Source: Clostridia bacterium (GTDB lineage: Bacteria > Bacillota > Clostridia > Clostridiales > Clostridiaceae). Taken from it: DNA of 11,355 nt. The stretch covers positions 1 through 11,355 of the forward strand of contig RZYZ01000053.1 of NCBI GenBank assembly GCA_009930125.1, given 5' to 3'. Each line of letters begins with the position of its first letter. The stretch's first letter is position 1. This document shows positions 7,049 to 11,355 of the stretch, in pieces. A model generated the notes under the pieces. The model searched no databases. It saw only the letters and a list, made by a program, of their open reading frames with translations, and was not told the origin of the DNA. The translations under genes and the position numbers were made by a program.

Positions 7049-7066
7049 GGGTAATCCTCCCTTCAA

Positions 7067-10000
7067 TTACTCTAAATCTTCAGCGAAACTGTTTGAACTT
7101 ACTTCTTCGAAATCATCTTCGTCTTTTATCACGTGGGTTTTTTCAGTTATTTCCTCTGGGACATCAATGATTGTATCCTCTGGAGAATCAATCCTGATGG
7201 CCTTGAGTTCTAAGGAAGCCTCTTCGTACTCGGAATCTTCTTTAAGCTCGATTTCCTCTCGCTCATCGTTCAGCACCTTCACATTGAGGCAAAGGGCCTG
7301 CAGTTCCTTGATCAGTACTTTAAAGGATTCTGGCACTCCAGGTTGTGGAATGTTTTCACCCTTGACGATGGCTTCGTAAGTCTTCACTCTACCTACCACG
7401 TCATCGGACTTCACGGTCAGAATTTCCTGGAGCGTATGAGCGGAGCCGTAAGCTTCCAGTGCCCAAACTTCCATTTCACCGAATCTCTGTCCACCGAACT
7501 GCGCTTTACCACCCAGTGGCTGCTGCGTAACCAGTGAATAAGGTCCTGTGCTTCTGGCATGAATCTTGTCATCAACCAGATGCGCAAGCTTCAGGATATA
7601 CATGTATCCTACCGTAACTTCATTATCAAATGGTTCTCCGGTTCTTCCATCATAAAGGACGGTCTTACCGTTTTTATTGAATCCGGCTCTTTCCAGTGTC
7701 TCCTCGATGTCCTTCTCGGATGCACCGTCAAATACCGGAGTAGCCACATGCCATCCAAGCTTGGCTGCTGCCCATCCTAGATGCACTTCAAGCACCTGCC
7801 CGATATTCATACGGGATGGAACACCCAGCGGATTCAGACAGATCTGCAGTGGTCTTCCGTCAGGAAGGAACGGCATATCTTCTTCTGGGAGGACTCTTGA
7901 GATAACACCCTTGTTACCATGACGTCCAGCCATCTTGTCTCCAACTGAGATTTTTCTTCTCTGAGCGATGTAACATCTTACGAGCATATTCACACCAGGT
8001 GGCAGCTCGTCCTGATTGTCTCTTGTGAAGATCTTGATGTCCACGATGATACCGGCAGCACCATGAGGCACTCTCAGGGAAGTATCTCTTACTTCTCTGG
8101 CCTTTTCACCGAAGATTGCACGAAGCAGTCTTTCTTCGGATGTCAGATCCGTTTCACCCTTCGGTGTGACCTTACCGACCAGGATATCTCCCGCTCTTAC
8201 TTCAGCACCGATTCTGATGATTCCTCTTTCGTCGATGTCCTTCAGGGAGTCTTCTCCGACGTTTGGAATATCTCTTGTGATTTCTTCAGGCCCGAGCTTC
8301 GTGTCTCTGGCTTCCGCTTCATACTCTTCGATATGGATGGAAGTGAACACATCGTCTCTGACGAGTTCTTCTGAAATCAGCATCGCATCTTCATAGTTGT
8401 AACCTTCCCAGGTGATGAATCCCATTCGGATATTCTTACCCAGAGCGATTTCTCCCAGGTCAGTGGAAGGACCGTCTGCAAGAAGGGATCCTCTTTCCAC
8501 ATGTTCTCCCTTGACCACAAGCGGCTTCTGGTTGATGCATGTACCCTGGTTGCTTCTCTTGAATTTCAGTAATTTATAATGATCAATGGATCCGTTGTCG
8601 TCTCTCTTGACCTTGATTTCATTTGCACTTACATAGATGACCGTACCTTCGTTTCTTGCCTTTGGCAGTACTCCGGAGTCTAAGGCAGCCTTGTACTCGA
8701 TTCCTGTACCCACATAAGGAGCAGCAGGTTTCAGAAGCGGAACCGCCTGACGCTGCATGTTGGAACCCATCAGTGCTCTGGAAGCATCATCATTCTCAAG
8801 GAATGGAATCATCGCTGTCGCAACAGAAACGATCTGACGTGGAGAGATATCCATAAGGTCTACCTCTTCCTTTGGCACAACCAGTACGTCTTCTCTGTAT
8901 CTTACGGTTACTCGGTCGTCAATGAACATGGAGTTTTCATCCAGAAGCTCATTGGCCTGGGCAACCAGGAGTTCATCTTCCTCATCCGCAGTAAAGTACT
9001 TCACATCCGTGGTGACCTTACCGGTACCCTTTTCCACGATTCTATAAGGCGTTTCGATGAATCCATATTCATTGACCCGCGCATAGGTGGACAGGGAGTT
9101 GATGAGACCGATGTTCGGACCTTCAGGCGTCTCGATGGGACACATTCTTCCATAATGGGAATGATGTACGTCTCGGACTTCAAATCCGGCTCTTTCTCTG
9201 GAAAGACCACCAGGCCCCAGAGCAGAAAGTCTTCTCTTATGCGTAAGCTCTGAAAGTGGATTGGTCTGGTCCATGAACTGTGACAGCTGGGAGGATCCGA
9301 AGAATTCCTTCACGGAAGCTGTAACCGGTCTGATGTTGATCAGTGCCTGTGGGGTGATATTGTCCTGATCCTGAATCGTCATTCTTTCCTTCACGACTCT
9401 TTCCATTCTGGAAAGACCGATTCTGAACTGATTCTGGAGAAGCTCTCCGACGGATCTCAGTCTTCTGTTTCCAAGATGATCGATGTCATCCACGTGCCCT
9501 ACGCCATGGCCTAGGCCGATTTCGTAGCTGATGCTCGCGAAGATGTCATCCTTCAGCACATGCTTTGGAATCAGGTTATGGATATTCTTCTTCAGTTCAT
9601 CCTTCAGTTCGTCTTCAGGAAGATTCTGGTCCAGAATACTCTTCAGTGTTGGATAATGCACCATTTCCTTGATATGCAGCGCTTTCGGATCAAATGATAC
9701 AAAATCGGACAGGTGAACAAAATGGTTACCGATGACACGTACTACCTGCTCTTCTACAAGAATATCAACAAAGTTGATTCCTGCAGCCATGATTTCATGG
9801 GCGATGTCTCGGGTGATTCTTTCTCCCTTGGATACCAGAATTTCTCCTGTTTCTCCATTGACCACGTCTTCTGCGGCGGTCTGATTATAGAGTCTGCCCG
9901 CAATGGACAGCTTCTTGTTGAACTTGTAACGACCTACCTTGGACAGGTCATATCTCTTTGCATCGAAGAACAGGGAATCAATCAGGGAAGTAGCACTATC

Positions 10001-10750
10001 AACTGTTGGTGGTTCCCCTGGTCTTAATCTCTTGTAGACTTCAAGTAGTCCCTCTTCATGAGTATTGGTATTATCTTTTTCAAGGGTTGCTTTTAAACGC
10101 TCATCCTCACCAAAATAGTCAAGAATCTCCTGATCGGAGTTGAATCCCATAGCTCTTGCAAGAACTGTGATTGGCAGCTTTCTTGTCTTGTCTATTCTCA
10201 CATTCATGACTTCATTGGAATCTGTTTCATACTCCAGCCAAGCACCACGATTCGGAATCACTGTCGCGGAATAAAGCTTCTTTCCGTTCTTGTCTATGCT
10301 CTCGTTGTAATACACACCTGGAGACCTGACCAGCTGAGATACGATGACTCTTTCTGCTCCATTGATGATGAAAGTTCCTTGTTCGGTCATCACAGGGAAT
10401 TCTCCCATGAAAACCTCCTGCTCTTTGATCTCACCGGTCTCGATGTTCTCAAGCCTGATCTTCACCTTCATTGGTGCTGAGTATGTGGCATCTCTTTCCT
10501 TGCATTCCTCAATGGAATACTTGATGTTCTCTCGGTCCAGATGGAAACCTATGAATTTCAGAACCAGATTTCCACCATAGTTGGAAATAGGGTTAATGTC
10601 GTCAAAAACCTCATCTAAACCTTCACTTAGAAACCAATTGTAGGAATCTAATTGAATCTCAATAAGATTAGGCATATCATAGACGTCCTTAACCCTTCCG
10701 AAACTCATTCTCGTCCTCTTTCCTGTTGAAATTGGAACAGGATGTACCAT
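7067..10750 (-). CDS. rpoB: DNA-directed RNA polymerase subunit beta
   Basis: Beta pairs with beta' to form the polymerase active centre and the RNA and rifamycin pockets. The protein is 1227 residues from the chosen start. Visible: VRSPGVYY in the N-terminal lobe (142-149), the rifampicin region SQLSQFMDQ...LTHKRRLSALGPGG (487-515), the IETPEGPNIGLINSLS segment, GDKMAGRHGNKGVISR, GVPSRMNIGQVLE and GGKAQFGGQRFGEMEVWALEA near the C-terminus, then a glutamate- and aspartate-rich tail. Asp494, His504 and Ser509, equivalent to E. coli 516, 526 and 531, are wild type, so a rifampicin-sensitive allele is expected. Two in-frame ATGs lie close together (10756 and 10750). The second gives the usual clostridial N-terminus MVHPV and a 9-base gap from the AAGGGG binding site, against only 3 for the first. 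The gene is the first of rpoB-rpoC; rplL is not found in the 600 bp before it. Confidence 0.97.
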   Translation of the reverse strand: MVHPVPISTGKRTRMSFGRVKDVYDMPNLIEIQLDSYNWFLSEGLDEVFDDINPISNYGGNLVLKFIGFHLDRENIKYSIEECKERDATYSAPMKVKIRLENIETGEIKEQEVFMGEFPVMTEQGTFIINGAERVIVSQLVRSPGVYYNESIDKNGKKLYSATVIPNRGAWLEYETDSNEVMNVRIDKTRKLPITVLARAMGFNSDQEILDYFGEDERLKATLEKDNTNTHEEGLLEVYKRLRPGEPPTVDSATSLIDSLFFDAKRYDLSKVGRYKFNKKLSIAGRLYNQTAAEDVVNGETGEILVSKGERITRDIAHEIMAAGINFVDILVEEQVVRVIGNHFVHLSDFVSFDPKALHIKEMVHYPTLKSILDQNLPEDELKDELKKNIHNLIPKHVLKDDIFASISYEIGLGHGVGHVDDIDHLGNRRLRSVGELLQNQFRIGLSRMERVVKERMTIQDQDNITPQALINIRPVTASVKEFFGSSQLSQFMDQTNPLSELTHKRRLSALGPGGLSRERAGFEVRDVHHSHYGRMCPIETPEGPNIGLINSLSTYARVNEYGFIETPYRIVEKGTGKVTTDVKYFTADEEDELLVAQANELLDENSMFIDDRVTVRYREDVLVVPKEEVDLMDISPRQIVSVATAMIPFLENDDASRALMGSNMQRQAVPLLKPAAPYVGTGIEYKAALDSGVLPKARNEGTVIYVSANEIKVKRDDNGSIDHYKLLKFKRSNQGTCINQKPLVVKGEHVERGSLLADGPSTDLGEIALGKNIRMGFITWEGYNYEDAMLISEELVRDDVFTSIHIEEYEAEARDTKLGPEEITRDIPNVGEDSLKDIDERGIIRIGAEVRAGDILVGKVTPKGETDLTSEERLLRAIFGEKAREVRDTSLRVPHGAAGIIVDIKIFTRDNQDELPPGVNMLVRCYIAQRRKISVGDKMAGRHGNKGVISRVLPEEDMPFLPDGRPLQICLNPLGVPSRMNIGQVLEVHLGWAAAKLGWHVATPVFDGASEKDIEETLERAGFNKNGKTVLYDGRTGEPFDNEVTVGYMYILKLAHLVDDKIHARSTGPYSLVTQQPLGGKAQFGGQRFGEMEVWALEAYGSAHTLQEILTVKSDDVVGRVKTYEAIVKGENIPQPGVPESFKVLIKELQALCLNVKVLNDEREEIELKEDSEYEEASLELKAIRIDSPEDTIIDVPEEITEKTHVIKDEDDFEEVSSNSFAEDLE

Positions 10751-10769
10751 TAGCATTCACCCCTTATAT

Positions 10770-10824
10770 AAACTAAAATAACCAGAAAATGCGCATAGTA
10801 TCCCTAAGGACCTTGCACTTCTGG
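10770..10824 (-). promoter_or_regulatory. Possible attenuator hairpin in the rpoB leader
   Basis: The leader RNA can fold CCAGAA (10824-10819) with TTCTGG (10787-10782). Inside it, GTGCA pairs with TGCGC (10818-10814 with 10795-10791) and GTCC with GGAT around a UUAG loop, with a 3-base bulge and small internal loops. The stem is followed at once by TTATTTTAGTTT (10781-10770). A long hairpin plus a U-rich tail just before the rpoB binding site would fit an attenuator, or simply a structured leader. The bulges lower its stability, so this is a candidate. Confidence 0.38.
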
Positions 10825-10838
10825 ATTGTGACCATACG

Positions 10839-10853
10839 TTGCGATTTCCGCAA
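10839..10853 (-). other. Small hairpin in the rpoB leader
   Basis: TTGCG and CGCAA pair over 5 bp with a GAAAT loop (a closing G-U adds one pair). It lies upstream of the attenuator-like hairpin. Its 5' arm could also pair with TTTCGCA further upstream (about 10873-10879), giving a competing fold. Confidence 0.35.
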
Positions 10854-10891
10854 TTATTTTGCTATTACAAATGCGAAAAATCCCGTTTACT

Positions 10892-10920
10892 ATTCTAACC
10901 TATTTTTCTCTCTTTTACAA
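10892..10920 (-). promoter_or_regulatory. Second promoter candidate for rpoB
   Basis: TTGTAA (10920-10915, 4 of 6) and TAGAAT (10897-10892, 5 of 6) are separated by 17 bases. Transcription would start near 10885 and give a leader of about 135 bases. It lies just inside the leader made by the upstream promoter, so the two may act in tandem. Confidence 0.5.
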
Positions 10921-10934
10921 GAGTACGATTATAT

Positions 10935-10963
10935 ATATTATCATAATATTAACATCTGGTCAA
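10935..10963 (-). promoter_or_regulatory. First promoter candidate for rpoB
   Basis: TTGACC (10963-10958, 5 of 6) and TAATAT (10940-10935, 4 of 6) are 17 bases apart, with TGA directly before the -10 box as in the rpsL promoter. The bases upstream of the -35 (AATTTTGCAGTTTTT) are AT-rich like an UP element. The predicted start near 10928 gives a leader of about 180 bases. An overlapping perfect TATAAT further downstream is too far from the -35 to use it. Confidence 0.6.
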
Positions 10964-11134
10964 TGAAAAACTGCAAAATTCACGTCTTTATTCGAGAGAA
11001 GCCCCAGATTTTTCCATACTCCACAGACATACACCTGTCTGGTTTAAAGGAGATGAACCTATTCAGAAGAAGCCCTTTCATCGAGCCTGAATCCCTTGAA
11101 ATATGGATAAAGAAATAAGTTTGAAAATTTCCTT
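10964..11134. other. Gene-free stretch between terminator and rpoB promoters
   Basis: No convincing gene is seen. It contains two inverted repeats on the minus strand: ATTCAG/CTGAAT (11092-11061, 6 bp with a 20-base loop) and CAGACA/TGTCTG (11041-11024, 6 bp with a 6-base loop). Neither has a U-run after it on either strand. Open frames crossing it on both strands have no ribosome binding site and run through the promoter or terminator signals. Confidence 0.5.
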
Positions 11135-11179
11135 GAAAAATTGAAATAAGCCGTGAAATCTCGGATTTCTCCGGCTTAT
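11135..11179 (-). terminator. Factor-independent terminator upstream of rpoB
   Basis: ATAAGCCG (11179-11172) pairs with CGGCTTAT (11153-11146) and, inside, GAAATC pairs with GATTTC around CGA, separated by a small GA/A internal loop. The stem is followed by TTCAATTTTTC (11145-11135), so the U-rich tail is on the minus strand only. It would stop transcripts arriving from the right edge, either from the tnpB-like element or from an older upstream gene, and so isolates rpoB, which then depends on its own promoters. Confidence 0.7.
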
Positions 11180-11241
11180 CTGGAATCTTCGGAATTTGAG
11201 AACGGAGCATGCTATCTGATGTAAAACAGCGTAGCTGCGAT

Positions 11242-11259
11242 GGATAAGATGATACCATA
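11242..11259 (-). other. Guide-like flank of the IS605-type right end
   Basis: If the element end is at 11260, the next bases in the transcribed direction, TATGGTATCATCTTATCC, would form the natural guide of the omega/reRNA and would equal half of the empty insertion site. This follows from known IS200/IS605 biology and from the inferred end position; nothing in the bases themselves proves it. Confidence 0.35.
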
Positions 11260-11355
11260 TTGACACTCCCACAGCTAAAGCAATGGGATTCTTGGGTGAT
11301 TAAACGCCAGTCTGTTTCCAGTAGGCGAGTATGACCCCAAGCTGAGGGCATGCCA
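11260..11355 (-). mobile_element. IS200/IS605-like element, right end (partial)
   Basis: The transcribed strand has the layout of the 3' end of an IS200/IS605 element. The terminal hairpin TCCCAT...GTGGGA (11288-11267), with an internal GC/GC step and one mismatch, contains CTTTAG and is followed by GTGTCAA, a common right-end ending. Upstream, CTTGGG (11341-11336) pairs with CCCAAG (11296-11291), enclosing CGCC/GGCG (11327-11324 with 11308-11305) and CTG-GAAA-CAG with a GNRA-type loop (11321-11312), as expected of an omega/reRNA 3' region. The element would continue beyond the right edge, and its tnpB would read in the same direction as rpoB. Recognition rests on remembered right-end patterns, not a search; the left end and transposase genes are not in view. 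Confidence 0.55.
11275..11355 (-). CDS. Possible C-terminal end of a TnpB-like protein (partial)
   Basis: A frame open from the window edge ends in ...NHPRIPLL and stops at the TAG inside the terminal hairpin (11277-11275), which is where tnpB genes of this element family often stop. Only 26 residues are visible (WHALSLGSYSPTGNRLAFNH then PRIPLL), and the C-terminal tail of TnpB is poorly conserved, so neither the RuvC nor the zinc-finger parts can be checked. Another frame is also open here, so the reading frame is inferred from the stop position. It could be the end of an intact gene, a decayed copy, or chance. Confidence 0.33.
   Translation of the reverse strand, partial: WHALSLGSYSPTGNRLAFNHPRIPLL

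Noticed and set aside
7049..7066. Upstream TTG start for rpoC giving six extra residues
   Set aside because: It would place the AAGGGAGGA ribosome binding site inside the gene and has no binding site of its own; the family N-terminus fits the TTG at 7048.
8043..8055. Short match of the guide-like flank (GATGATACC) within rpoB
   Set aside because: Nine bases is within chance for a window of this size and does not cover the element-proximal part of the guide well enough to suggest targeting.
10789..11118. Open frame of 109 codons on the plus strand upstream of rpoB
   Set aside because: No ribosome binding site, runs antisense through both rpoB promoters and the leader, and has no recognisable family features.
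10980..11351. Open frame of 123 codons on the minus strand upstream of rpoB
   Set aside because: Reads straight through the IS605-like terminal hairpin and the terminator stem; no ribosome binding site visible and the composition is not protein-like.
1..11355. CRISPR arrays, tRNA or rRNA genes
   Set aside because: No regularly spaced repeats and no tRNA- or rRNA-like segments were seen on reading both strands.

Overview
The window is the rpoBC/str locus of a Gram-positive, low-to-middle GC bacterium of the Firmicutes (Bacillota), most likely class Clostridia. Support for this: strong GGAGG-type ribosome binding sites, GTG and TTG starts in housekeeping genes, an RpoB N-terminus of the MVHPV...GKRTRMSF type, a short S12 without the roughly 13-residue insertion of Bacillus S12, a beta' trigger loop without the large proteobacterial insertion, and frequent AGA arginine codons. 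Genus cannot be fixed from this window.

All recognised genes lie on the minus strand and are read from the right end to the left: rpoB (beta), rpoC (beta'), rpsL (S12), rpsG (S7), fusA (EF-G) and the first 27 codons of tuf (EF-Tu). rpoB and rpoC are 18 bp apart and clearly co-transcribed. fusA and tuf are 25 bp apart. The longer gaps are rpoC-rpsL (about 265 bp), rpsL-rpsG (137 bp) and rpsG-fusA (72 bp), and each holds inverted repeats or promoter-like signals. Together the genes supply the RNA polymerase core, the 30S decoding and head proteins, and the two main elongation GTPases.

The right-hand 600 bp are the unusual part. rplL, which normally precedes rpoB, is not there. Reading in the direction of transcription one finds a sequence resembling the right end of an IS200/IS605-type element (3' end of a tnpB-like frame, nested hairpins as in an omega/reRNA, terminal hairpin ending in GTGTCAA), then a factor-independent terminator, then two promoter candidates for rpoB and a leader with a possible attenuator hairpin.

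The most interesting non-coding signals are (1) the IS605/TnpB-like end just upstream of the terminator and rpoB promoters, with a readable natural guide-like flank; (2) a strong extended -10 promoter directly after rpoC that would give rpsL a leader of about 220 nt with five inverted repeats, including a three-segment set able to form mutually exclusive hairpins; (3) a 14-bp hairpin between rpsG and fusA; and (4) a palindrome inside the spacer of a promoter candidate between rpsL and rpsG. These are read by eye, without folding or database search. The protein-coding genes are canonical and show nothing new.
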